Notes: generated by a model not told the origin, from the letters alone. Shown: positions 1 through 8,465, counted from the first letter of the stretch. The stretch: DNA of 11,284 bases from Tepidimonas sp. UBA997 (GCA_002291945.1 DBAZ01000054.1:1-11284), one strand, 5' to 3'. Translations and numbers: made by a program.

Positions 1-37
1 TGGGGTACTCGTTCCAGCGTGCGGGCTGAAGCTCCAT
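1..37 (-). CDS. 5' end of a minus-strand gene, cut by the window edge
   Basis: Downstream of the giant polyvalent gene an ATG at 37-35 opens a frame that stays open to the window edge. It reads MELQPARWNEYP. A Shine-Dalgarno-like GAAAGG (complement of 46-51) lies 8 nt upstream of the ATG, and 9 of the 11 codons after the start end in G or C, like the rest of the operon. It would be the next gene of the same leftward operon, 59 nt after the stop of the 2206-residue gene. The start and its ribosome binding site are both inside the hairpin at 36-62. A competing ATG at 62-60 in another frame has a poorer binding site. Twelve residues are too few to assign a family or function. Confidence 0.42.
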   Translation of the reverse strand, partial: MELQPARWNEYP

Positions 38-66
38 GGGTGCATCCTTTCAGATGCCCCATTTTT
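36..66 (+). terminator. Hairpin with T-run: plus-strand terminator or ribosome-site-occluding stem
   Basis: Bases 36-46 and 53-62 pair over 10 bp with a single bulged T at 41 and a six-base loop (47-52), followed by a run of five T at 62-66. In plus orientation this has the form of an intrinsic terminator, and a plus-strand frame ending in a TGA at 27-29 would fit just before it. On the minus strand no T-run follows. There the loop holds most of the GAAAGG binding site, and the far stem holds the start codon of the next gene, so the same structure could limit its translation. The sequence does not decide between these readings. Confidence 0.45.
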
Positions 67-96
67 CAGCCGTTTACGGGTGGAGCCGGATTTTTG

Positions 97-3000
97 TCAG
101 TTTTCCTCGTTGACGGCTCGACCCATGACCTCAGTCCGGCGCTCTCGCAATGCGCGTAGCTGTTCAGCTCGATCCTCGCCGCTGGCCTGGCGCTCCATCT
201 CGGCTTTGATTTGGGCATTCAGTCGGCGCACCGTGGTGTTGGTGCTGCTGAACTCCCGCATCTTTCTCAGGCCCGCACCATAGTCGCCGTCGCCCAGCTC
301 CTCCGCCACCTCGCGGGCAAGGTCTCGGCGGCCTTCCTTGGTGTAGTAGTCAAACGATGCTTTGGCTTCGGCCACCCGTTTGCGTTCGTCGTAGAACACC
401 CGCTCACGCTGGCGGTCGTCGTTTTCGCCATAGAACCGGCTGGCAAACGGCATCCGGTTTACGCTCGTTTCCTGCCCTCGTGCCTCGGACTGAAACACAT
501 CGACCGTCCTGTCCAGTGCGCGGCCTGGGCCGCCAGTAAGGGAGTAGAAGGTGTGCCGGAAGATGTCCGGCTCCACATTGATGGCCCCCGGCTTCACATC
601 ATCGCCACCGCTCAAGTCGTTGAGCATCCTCGATAGGGCTTTCCACACATCGGGCGTGCTCTCAAAGTAGCGTGTATGTGCTGGCGCGGGGTCAGGCGAA
701 CCAAACCCACGGTCGGCAGGTTTGTACACCTGGCCGCCCATGAAGTTTTTGTTTTCGGACACCTGCACCAAGGGATCGGCCAGTGTCGGCAACAGAAACT
801 GTGAAATCGACGGGCCTGTTCCAAATGGGCTAAACGTGTTTAACACCATACCTGCCATGGCCCAGCCGTACTCACTCGCGTTGCGCGGGTCTTTCCTGTA
901 CAAGGCATCCGACACTAGACGGCCCACGTTCGGGAACAGGTGGAACCCAATCGGCAGCGGGATTTTCACGTACTCGCCTGGGCGCATCGGGTTCATGATG
1001 ATCCAGTTGCGCGTCTTGTCGAACTCTGGGATTAGGTCGTACTGGTTTCGCCCGGTTTCTTCGTCCTCATCCGCCGCCATGCGGTTAAACATGTCCAGCA
1101 AAAAGCCGATGCCCACCAAAGCCCCCGCAACCACTTGTGTGCGGCGGCTCTTGGCTAGCGCCTGAGCCATGCGGGCCGTGCCCTGCACACTGGCATTGAA
1201 GAACATGTACAAAGCATTAATGGACGGTGTGGCATTGCCCTTGCGGTTAAAGTTAATGGTGATGTTCTTGGCGATGCTGGCGGCCTTGGGTGTCGATACA
1301 CCTGCATCACGCGCAGCTTGGAACACCGACAGGCGCACCGCGTTTTCAATGATGTTGTTGTAGTCATCAATGAACTGCAGCGTCAGCCTTCCCAAACGTC
1401 GCGGGTCTGCCTTGCCTTGCTGCATCCGGTCAACCTCTTTGCGCAGATCGTCCATCCGCGCATCGTCATCGTCAAACGACTGCATGTACCCCGTGGTTCC
1501 GCCCGCCTCCTCCATGTCGCGGGCGTAGCGTGCCCACTCGCCATCGCCCTCGCCGCGCACCATGGAGCGCATGCCTTTGAACGCGCTAGGCATGTTGCGG
1601 ATGGCTTTGGCCTGCATGCCTTCCGCCTCGGTGCTGTCCATGTTGATAAGTGCGCCCTGAATGTCTCGGGCTAGGTTGGTCACCCAGAATTCGGGATTGC
1701 GTGCGGTCAGCAGGGACGCTATGAAACGGGTGCCCTTGTTGGCAATCTGCAGCCAGCGCGGCATCTTGTCGAAGTCCAGATTCTTCATAGACCGCGCCAC
1801 CATCATGGCGCGTTCATTGTCTGGATTGAACACAACGAAATGCACCTCCCCAAAGTCCTTGACCATCACCACGTTGTCTGCCGACTGGTACAACGGGTCC
1901 ACAGCATTGCGCATCACCAGGCCGGTTTTTGGGTTAACCCTGGGTTTGGTCGGCGGTACATCCACCTTCCAGAAATCAGGGTTCGGGTACTGCCGCGCCA
2001 TAGCAAGTAAAGCCCGGCCCACCTTGGCCTTTTCGGCGCGAATGGCCGTGGTCTCGGCCTGCGCCACAATGTTGCCCAGAATGTTCACCACCGCCCGGTT
2101 GGAACCCACGGCGCGTTTGGACTCGGGGCCTTTGACGCTAAAGCCCATGCCTTTAGGGGTGCTGGTTCCTTGCACGTCGCGTTGCAGTGGCACATAGTGC
2201 CGGTATGCCGCCTCCCACGCCTGAATCACCCCGGCGTCTTCTAACCCATCGGCCACCATGATCGCGCGGTTGTCGGCCAGCAGTTGATCCACGGCTTGGG
2301 TAATCTGCTCCAGCGCTTTGGATTTGGGGCTGGCTTTGAAGTCAGCCATGATCTTAGTGGCCTCTGCATCACTCATCCCCGACAATGCCTCATTGTTGTC
2401 CATGTCGGGGTTGATGGCTTTCATAGCCGCGTTACGCTCGGGCGCATGGCGGGCGTGCAGGTACTGGTTCACATCGTCCAGTGTCAGGCCCACGTTCTTG
2501 CCAGCCACGGCAATCTTGGCCAAAACGGGTTCCACGTAATCCTTGTGCAAGGTCTTTACCCGTGCGGCTACCTTGCCGTGGTACAGCTCCTCGGCCAGGT
2601 AGGCATCGTCCTGCACGGCAGGTTCACCGTACTGCTTGGCAATGGCTTCGCGCAAGCGCTTTAGATCGACCTTGTTGTTCTGGATAGCGCGGATAAACGC
2701 GTCCCCCGCGCCCGGCTCAGGCACCGTCCACGGGGCGGCTGCGCTTTGCAGGCTTCTCGGGTTGTACTCTGGCCCGCCTTCACGCACGATGCTAGGGTTG
2801 GTCTGGTCCATTACCGGCTCTGCCACGCGCTGCGCGGCTGCAGGCTGCGATTGTCGGCGCAGGTAGGCAAACTCGGGACTGGTGTCAGGGCTCACGCGGG
2901 CGCGGCGGGCCCCAGGGAATGGCGAGCCGCCGGGAATATCGCCGGTGCGTCGCAAGCTGCTGACGCTCCCGCTTCCGTCTTCCACATGGATGGCATCCAC

Positions 3001-6000
3001 CACCACGCTCCCGATGCGGCGCAGCGCCTGGCTATCGCGGCCAACCGCAAACACCTGCGCACCTTGCGTCTGCAGCGAAGCCTTCACCACCAGTTTCTTC
3101 AGTTCCTGCTTGTCCATCGTGCTGGCAGAGGCCGGAATGGTGGTGATGGCCTTGACCCTGTTTTTGCTGTCGGTGTGAATCAGGGTAACGGCACCATCGT
3201 CAACCTGTAGGCGCTTAGCCATAGACATCAGATCGGACGGGCCGGTGATCATCACATTGGCCCACTCTTGCATGAGGAATGGCGCCGGCTGGCCAAAGTC
3301 TTTTTTCAGGGTTTCGGCGCGTCCATCGCGGTCGATCACCGAATACTCGTTCGTGTCGATCACCACATGCGACTTGAACTGCAGCGACGGCATAATCAAG
3401 GCAAACTTCCGCGTCAGCGACAGGTCAGCCATGCTTGGATTGGAGATGCCACTGGGGTGGTTGTGCAGCATGTAAAACCCGGTGGCTCCACGGTTGCGCG
3501 CGGCGGCCGACAACTCGCGTAGGTAGCCTTCCACATCATTACCCATGATGACTTGAGCCGATGCGGGCAGGCGGCTGGTAAGGCCCACCTGCGACACCAC
3601 CTTGCCCGAGTCGTTGACGAACACGACACGGAAGGTCTCAAACCGGGGATCGCGGTACACCTGAGCCAGAACAGCCAGGTCTTCGGCGCTGCTTACTTGT
3701 TGTCCGACGAGGCTGGCCCTTTGACGGGCAGCGTAATCACGCGACAGGGCGAGACCAAGTAAGGTTTCGGTGGATCGTAGGTCATCCACGGCGGACACGG
3801 CTGACCGTTGGGCAGCCTCTCCACGCGACCCCGCCTGGCTTGCGTCAGGTCCATTATCGAGGAAGAGTTGTAGTTGTCGTTCATCGGTGTAGGTGCGCCG
3901 TGGTGCCTCTGCATTGTAGTCGGCTGCGCCTTTTCGCGCCGCAGTCAACCCGGGCCGGCGGGCGTCACGTTCCGTCCGCGCCTGTGCGGGCACGCTGAAA
4001 ATGTCCTGCTGGCCGGTCAGGCTGTCGAGCGGGTCTTGTCCCAGTTTAAACGTGTCGGCTGCGGCCCGACTGGCCTGCTCAATTTTCCTGTGCTCTTGGC
4101 GCTGACGCTCGGCGGCTTCGGCTTTTCGGTCGGTGCGCTCTTGCTCGCGCTGGGCTTGCTCCAGGCGCTCCAGGCGTTGCTCGATGTCTGCCTGGCTGTA
4201 GCTGGTCAGCCCTTCGGCTTGACCGGCTCGGTCTGCTTGATCTTCTGCAGGTGTTGCTGCTCTTGCGGGTTCAGGGGCTGGCCCTTCATCCACTTGTTCA
4301 ACACGCTGGCCCCCTGCGGGGTTTTCCAGAGCTTGCGGGCTTGTTCGTTCATTCTCGGGTCTCAGTTGGTTGATGACATCAGTGCGGCTGGCGCGAGGCA
4401 CGGCACCGAACATATCTTCGGCGGGCTTGTTCGCTTCAGTGTATGCCATGTCCGCCATGCGCCCCAGCGCTTCCACCACTGGGCGAACCGTCCGCGCGTT
4501 GCGGGCAAACAAATCCAGCACCACGCCGACATCGGGATCGGCGGCCATGTCTATCTGCTGCGCGGCCAGCGACAGGGCCTTGCCTTCTCGGCGTGCGTTC
4601 ACCGCAATCTCGGCGGCCTGCGTCACCACGTCGCGGACGTCCAGCGCACCAGCGCCTTCCAGGCGGGCCATCTTCGGTGCCGCCTGCGCCAGGGCCGACA
4701 GCACGTTACGCGCCTCGGGGTCTTGGGCTTGGGCAAACAGGCGGATCAGCTCGTTGTTGCCGTAAGCCTTGGCAAACACGGCGGCATTGATGCGATCCAC
4801 CGCCTGCTTGGTGGGCTGGCCGTTTGTGTCAATCAGCCCGCCTTGCTCGGCCTGGGGCATGGCTCGTACAAACTGACGCACCGCCTCATGGGTGATGCTG
4901 CCGTCCTCGGCAAAGCTCAGGGTTCCCAAGTCCACCCGATGGGCGTCGTTGCTGGCCTGCTCCACCGCCGACAGGTCCAGGTTGCCCACGGTATTGGACA
5001 CGTCCCCAATGTCGGGCGTCACTTGGTCGGTCGGCATCACGCGCACCAGCACGGGCGCATGCATGGCGCGAATCACATCAGGGTTTACCCCATGCAGGGG
5101 GTCGCTGGCCAGCTCGCTCAGGTAGCCCGGCGCTGTGCCCTTGTGGTAGGCTAGCTGCAGTCCGGCAATTCGACCGTTCCCGGCAATCGCGCGGATGCGC
5201 TGCACCGACTGGTTGCCATAGTCCGGGTTGGGCGTCCCGTCTGCCTGGTTGGAAGGCAGCACATCAGAGACCTCGACCACCGCATACTGCACGGGGATGC
5301 GGCGGCCATCGCTGGCAACGGCCATATCGGCGCGGCCCATCTGCTCGGGCGCAATCTGGCCCCCGGCCACCACGGGCGCACCATTGGCGAAGTCGCGCGA
5401 AAAGCCCAGTCGGCCATAGTCGGGCTGGTTAGCAATGCTCTGCATTTGCGCAATGCTCGACGGCGTGGCGCGATTGCGGTTCTGCAGGATGGGGGCAGCC
5501 TGGGCCGGACGGGATGCCGCCGCCCATTCGCCCGTAGTACCGGGTTGTGTAGGCTGCGTGACGGGCTGTCGATCTTGCGCCTCGCCTTCAGGCGGCACAA
5601 GATCGTCAAACATCATCCCATCGGCTTCCAGATCGGGGTCGGCAGGTTCTGCGGGTACTCCAACGGGGGCTGCTGCATTGCCTGCTGCTGGCGCTGGCGC
5701 TTGAGTTGGCGGGGTTTGGGTTTTGGCTCGCTGGGCTGATGGTACGTTTTGGACATTCTGCTGTGCACTTTCACGCCGGGCTTGCGGCAAATCGGCAAAC
5801 AGGTTGCGGATGGCGCTGGCGTCTGGCCGGGCATCGGCAATCTCTTGTGCGCCCTGCTCAATGGCGCGGGCTAACTGGCGCTCGGGGCTGCCTATGGCGG
5901 CGTCATACACTTCGCCTGCGCCCTGTGTCGTGCCGCCCAATGCACCACCCACCAATGCACCGGCCATCGCGCGGTCGAACGCCTCGGGGCTTTGAAAACC

Positions 6001-6717
6001 TGCGCGGGTGCCCGCCGTCTCCCCGGTATAGGCGGCTGTTTCTTCCACCGCCTCGGTGCCAGCCTGTAGGCCAACCTGTTTGGCGATTCGCACACCAGCA
6101 TTTCCGCCCGTGACTGTGCTGAGAGGCAATGCCTTGGTGGCCAGCCTCTCCAGCGTGGCCTCGACCAATGCGCCCGGCGCGGCCTTAGCCATGTCACCCA
6201 GGGTCACGGCATCGGTGCGGCCTTCATTGGTGGCCCGTTCGCCTGCAATGTCGTTGGTGCGGGACAGAACATAGCCCGGCAAGTTCAACACCGCAGCGGC
6301 CATGTCCGGGATGCTGGTAACGCCCTGCTCCAGAACGAATGTGCCCGTCTGCGGCAGGTTAATCGGGGACTCCTTGACCTGATCCCAGCTTACGCTAGGC
6401 TGGTAGTTGATGGCCTGCTGCTGGCGCTGCAACCATTCTGCCGCCCTGAAAAGCGGCTCTAGTTGGCGCTGCTGTAGCTGCTCGGGCGTCAGACCTGCGA
6501 GTGGTGCACGGGATTCCAGCCAGTCCCCGCCCTGCTCACCAATACGGGCCGCGCCTTCGACAAAGTCCCCTGTCAGACCCAATACCCTAGAGAGAACCCC
6601 TGCGGCCAAACTGTGTGTTGGCGCTGCCTGCGGTCTTACCGTTGGCAAGTCAGCAAATACATTGCCCACGGGAAAACGCCTTTTGTCGTCGGGCAGATCA
6701 TCAAACAAGCCAGCCAT
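97..6717 (-). CDS. Giant phage polyvalent / ejection protein (ParB-like, RadC-like JAB, LPD38-like)
   Basis: This 2206-residue protein ends the virion-core gene run, the position of the large ejection protein in T7- and P22-type phages. The N-terminal 320 residues are Ala/Gly-rich, and residues 321-410 are a Pro/Ala/Gln-rich linker. Residues about 413-620 resemble the DdrB/ParB-like domain (QRIRAIAGNGR at 506-516). Residues 843-885 are a charged likely coiled coil. Residues 1000-1135 are a RadC-type JAB domain with HNHPSG at 1085-1090 and Asp1098, the expected zinc ligands. Residues 1168-1245 look like a second JAB fold without them. Residues 1340-2000 resemble the conserved C-terminal part of phage polyvalent proteins (LPD38 type), with a hydrophobic stretch at 1862-1875 that could be a membrane helix. 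The C-terminus is a charged helix. I see no lysozyme or transglycosylase motif. The TAATG overlap with the upstream gene and AAAGGG 5 nt before the ATG fix the start. Family resemblance is by recognition; delivery into the host is inferred. Confidence 0.9.
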   Translation of the reverse strand: MAGLFDDLPDDKRRFPVGNVFADLPTVRPQAAPTHSLAAGVLSRVLGLTGDFVEGAARIGEQGGDWLESRAPLAGLTPEQLQQRQLEPLFRAAEWLQRQQQAINYQPSVSWDQVKESPINLPQTGTFVLEQGVTSIPDMAAAVLNLPGYVLSRTNDIAGERATNEGRTDAVTLGDMAKAAPGALVEATLERLATKALPLSTVTGGNAGVRIAKQVGLQAGTEAVEETAAYTGETAGTRAGFQSPEAFDRAMAGALVGGALGGTTQGAGEVYDAAIGSPERQLARAIEQGAQEIADARPDASAIRNLFADLPQARRESAQQNVQNVPSAQRAKTQTPPTQAPAPAAGNAAAPVGVPAEPADPDLEADGMMFDDLVPPEGEAQDRQPVTQPTQPGTTGEWAAASRPAQAAPILQNRNRATPSSIAQMQSIANQPDYGRLGFSRDFANGAPVVAGGQIAPEQMGRADMAVASDGRRIPVQYAVVEVSDVLPSNQADGTPNPDYGNQSVQRIRAIAGNGRIAGLQLAYHKGTAPGYLSELASDPLHGVNPDVIRAMHAPVLVRVMPTDQVTPDIGDVSNTVGNLDLSAVEQASNDAHRVDLGTLSFAEDGSITHEAVRQFVRAMPQAEQGGLIDTNGQPTKQAVDRINAAVFAKAYGNNELIRLFAQAQDPEARNVLSALAQAAPKMARLEGAGALDVRDVVTQAAEIAVNARREGKALSLAAQQIDMAADPDVGVVLDLFARNARTVRPVVEALGRMADMAYTEANKPAEDMFGAVPRASRTDVINQLRPENERTSPQALENPAGGQRVEQVDEGPAPEPARAATPAEDQADRAGQAEGLTSYSQADIEQRLERLEQAQREQERTDRKAEAAERQRQEHRKIEQASRAAADTFKLGQDPLDSLTGQQDIFSVPAQARTERDARRPGLTAARKGAADYNAEAPRRTYTDERQLQLFLDNGPDASQAGSRGEAAQRSAVSAVDDLRSTETLLGLALSRDYAARQRASLVGQQVSSAEDLAVLAQVYRDPRFETFRVVFVNDSGKVVSQVGLTSRLPASAQVIMGNDVEGYLRELSAAARNRGATGFYMLHNHPSGISNPSMADLSLTRKFALIMPSLQFKSHVVIDTNEYSVIDRDGRAETLKKDFGQPAPFLMQEWANVMITGPSDLMSMAKRLQVDDGAVTLIHTDSKNRVKAITTIPASASTMDKQELKKLVVKASLQTQGAQVFAVGRDSQALRRIGSVVVDAIHVEDGSGSVSSLRRTGDIPGGSPFPGARRARVSPDTSPEFAYLRRQSQPAAAQRVAEPVMDQTNPSIVREGGPEYNPRSLQSAAAPWTVPEPGAGDAFIRAIQNNKVDLKRLREAIAKQYGEPAVQDDAYLAEELYHGKVAARVKTLHKDYVEPVLAKIAVAGKNVGLTLDDVNQYLHARHAPERNAAMKAINPDMDNNEALSGMSDAEATKIMADFKASPKSKALEQITQAVDQLLADNRAIMVADGLEDAGVIQAWEAAYRHYVPLQRDVQGTSTPKGMGFSVKGPESKRAVGSNRAVVNILGNIVAQAETTAIRAEKAKVGRALLAMARQYPNPDFWKVDVPPTKPRVNPKTGLVMRNAVDPLYQSADNVVMVKDFGEVHFVVFNPDNERAMMVARSMKNLDFDKMPRWLQIANKGTRFIASLLTARNPEFWVTNLARDIQGALINMDSTEAEGMQAKAIRNMPSAFKGMRSMVRGEGDGEWARYARDMEEAGGTTGYMQSFDDDDARMDDLRKEVDRMQQGKADPRRLGRLTLQFIDDYNNIIENAVRLSVFQAARDAGVSTPKAASIAKNITINFNRKGNATPSINALYMFFNASVQGTARMAQALAKSRRTQVVAGALVGIGFLLDMFNRMAADEDEETGRNQYDLIPEFDKTRNWIIMNPMRPGEYVKIPLPIGFHLFPNVGRLVSDALYRKDPRNASEYGWAMAGMVLNTFSPFGTGPSISQFLLPTLADPLVQVSENKNFMGGQVYKPADRGFGSPDPAPAHTRYFESTPDVWKALSRMLNDLSGGDDVKPGAINVEPDIFRHTFYSLTGGPGRALDRTVDVFQSEARGQETSVNRMPFASRFYGENDDRQRERVFYDERKRVAEAKASFDYYTKEGRRDLAREVAEELGDGDYGAGLRKMREFSSTNTTVRRLNAQIKAEMERQASGEDRAEQLRALRERRTEVMGRAVNEEN

Positions 6718-7715
6718 TACAACCCTTTCGGATCAACTCCCATTTCACGCAGCCGTTGAATTACGGCTTCGCGGTCTTTACCCTGCGCAATAGCGGCTCG
6801 CGCTTGATCCAGCACCATTTGCGTCGTCATGCCTTCGGGTTTGGGATTTTTTGGGGCCGACGTACCGGGTGCCGGATTTTTGTTGACGGGTGGCACATCA
6901 ATTCCGCGACGGCTCAGGCGCACCGCCAGCTCTGCGGCAAACTCTTGGTCAGAAAGGCCTGGCATCTCGCGCTCAATGGCCGCAATCACTGCGTTGCGGG
7001 TTTTGGCGTTGGTGGCATCTTCCCCGCCCCCAATGGTTCCCGGCAGTCGGCCAGTCGTGCGCAAAACGCTCAGGCGCTCACGGGTCAGGTCTGCATCTGC
7101 CGTGCTGCGCCCAGCCGATGCGTTGGACGCATTGGCGGCCCCTCGATCCTTCGCCGCCCTGGCTCTGGACTCTTGGTCAAACAGCTTGTGCAGAACCTGA
7201 TCAAACACCGCCCCTTCGCCTGTAGCCTGATTGATGGCACCACCCGTGTTGCCCACTGCGTTAAACGGCATGTAGGTCTCGCCCGGCTTAGCCAGTGTGT
7301 TCAAGCGGTTCATCAGGTCAACGTCACCCACGTTGTCCGCCGCCTGATCGCGGATGCCTTGGGTCTGGAGCGCTGTGCCTGCATTGGCGAAGCGCTCCAT
7401 GTTGGTGTCGCCCGTCATCTGAAACAGGCGCTGTGCGGTCTGCAGGAATGCCGGTAGGTTGGTGTCGATCGGCGCAACCCGCGCGTCGTTGGTCAGACGC
7501 AGCCCGGTCGCCTCCTGCTCGTGCCTCTTGGCGCTGGCACCAGCCTGGTTGCCCATCATGTTGCGATAGTAGATGTCAGCGAGCTGGCCCTCGGCGTCCA
7601 TCCGGGCCTTCTGCCGCACGGCCTCCCCGCTCAACAAGGCCCCCAGGCCCCCGGCAATACCCCGTCCGGCTGCGGCCCACCCTTCGGCGGGGTCTCGCAT
7701 CAGCGTCGTCATCAT
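6717..7715 (-). CDS. Putative internal virion / ejection protein, 332 aa
   Basis: I do not recognise a named family. The N-terminus has a Gly/Ala-rich hydrophobic segment (residues 13-30) followed by charged helix. The middle is polar and Ala/Asn-rich, residues 273-293 are a Pro-rich linker, and the C-terminus is a compact helical motif (AIAQGKDREAVIQRLREMG, then DPKGL). The start at 7715 is chosen because GAGGGG (complement of 7722-7727) lies 6 nt upstream and the ATG overlaps the preceding gene's TGA as ATGATG; a second ATG at 7712 would shorten it by one residue. The frame is open to 7778, but that extension runs inside the upstream gene. It sits between a gp14-like protein and the giant polyvalent protein, so a role in the virion core or DNA ejection is inferred from context. 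Confidence 0.82.
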   Translation of the reverse strand: MMTTLMRDPAEGWAAAGRGIAGGLGALLSGEAVRQKARMDAEGQLADIYYRNMMGNQAGASAKRHEQEATGLRLTNDARVAPIDTNLPAFLQTAQRLFQMTGDTNMERFANAGTALQTQGIRDQAADNVGDVDLMNRLNTLAKPGETYMPFNAVGNTGGAINQATGEGAVFDQVLHKLFDQESRARAAKDRGAANASNASAGRSTADADLTRERLSVLRTTGRLPGTIGGGEDATNAKTRNAVIAAIEREMPGLSDQEFAAELAVRLSRRGIDVPPVNKNPAPGTSAPKNPKPEGMTTQMVLDQARAAIAQGKDREAVIQRLREMGVDPKGL

Positions 7716-8449
7716 TGGAAGCCCCTCACAAAACTGTTGAAGCGGTCTGCCACCGACGGGGGTTGACCAATCGCCCACCCTCTGGAGGCGTTCAGCGCAC
7801 CAATCGGGTCTGCACTGGCGTTGGCCAGTGCCAAGTCGCGCGAAGTCACCGCGCGGCCACCGCCCGCCGACAGGCCCGCCGTGCCACCGGCCTGCAGCAA
7901 CGAACCAAGGAACATCTGGCCGGGGTCAACCCGCCCGGCGGCGTTGATGGCAACCTGATCGGCACCGGCCTGCCCGCGTGAAAAGTTGTTCAGTCGTCCG
8001 ATGTCCATACCAGCGTCCGTCAAGCGGATTCCTTCGTTCATCCGCAAACGGGATGCGCTGGTGGTCTTGCCCAGCAACCGGGCCAACTGCTGCGCCTGTT
8101 TGATGGTGTTCAGATCGCTAGCGGCCTTGGCGGTCACGTAGTCTTCCGACACATTGCCTTGCGTGGCTTGCTGGCCTTGTCGAATGGCCTGGCTCTCGCT
8201 CACCGGGGCAATCAGTTCTTGCGTCAGCCGCTCGGCAATCTGCCCCTGCTCAGCCTTCCGTATCGGGACCTCGTAGTTCGCGGCGGTGTCCAGGGCCTTT
8301 TTCTCGGCCTGCATCTGCAAACGCCGCTGGTTTTCTAGGCTGCGCCGGGTCTCATCCTCCATCCGCTGCTGTGCCTGGCGGCTTGCGTTGTATTGCATGC
8401 CAGCACCAGCTACCGCAGCAACTAGAGAGGCAATGGTAAACAAGTCCAT
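7712..8449 (-). CDS. Putative internal virion protein, T7 gp14-like architecture, 245 aa
   Basis: The protein begins with a hydrophobic helix (FTIASLVAAVAGAG, residues 4-17), followed by a long charged and Gln-rich helical region (21-125) and a Gly/Ala-rich C-terminal part (160-205). That layout, a short membrane-seeking N-terminus followed by helices, matches T7 gp14 and similar small internal core proteins, which are ejected and help form the channel through the envelope. The resemblance is architectural; I cannot show homology. The start at 8449 is supported by AAAGGAG (complement of 8459-8465) 9 nt upstream, which overlaps the stop of the preceding gene. The open frame reaches 8518, but those 23 extra residues lie within the previous gene and have no good start signal. 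The stop overlaps the next start. Confidence 0.83.
   Translation of the reverse strand: MDLFTIASLVAAVAGAGMQYNASRQAQQRMEDETRRSLENQRRLQMQAEKKALDTAANYEVPIRKAEQGQIAERLTQELIAPVSESQAIRQGQQATQGNVSEDYVTAKAASDLNTIKQAQQLARLLGKTTSASRLRMNEGIRLTDAGMDIGRLNNFSRGQAGADQVAINAAGRVDPGQMFLGSLLQAGGTAGLSAGGGRAVTSRDLALANASADPIGALNASRGWAIGQPPSVADRFNSFVRGFQ
7722..7727 (-). promoter_or_regulatory. Ribosome binding site fixing the start at 7715
   Basis: GAGGGG on the minus strand, 6 nt before the first of two adjacent ATG codons. It lies within the end of the gp14-like gene and decides against the 21-residue longer frame starting at 7778. Confidence 0.6.
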
Positions 8450-8458
8450 TTCGCAACT

Positions 8459-8465
8459 CTCCTTT
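8459..8465 (-). promoter_or_regulatory. Ribosome binding site fixing the start at 8449
   Basis: AAAGGAG on the minus strand, 9 nt before the ATG and overlapping the TAA stop of the upstream 266-residue gene. It decides for 8449 over the longer open frame starting at 8518. Confidence 0.75.

Noticed and set aside
1..29. 3' end of a plus-strand gene (peptide GYSFQRAG, then TGA)
   Set aside because: Only eight codons are visible. It is supported solely by the terminator-like hairpin after it, and a minus-strand gene start in the same bases is at least as likely.
3874..5154. 426-codon open frame on the plus strand
   Set aside because: It lies entirely inside the giant minus-strand gene, which has recognisable domains there. 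Its peptide is rich in Cys, His and Gly with no domain pattern, as expected of antisense frames in high-GC DNA.
6615..7457. 280-codon plus-strand open frame across the junction of two minus-strand genes
   Set aside because: It is antisense to well-supported genes with overlapping start/stop and ribosome sites, and its peptide has no recognisable features.
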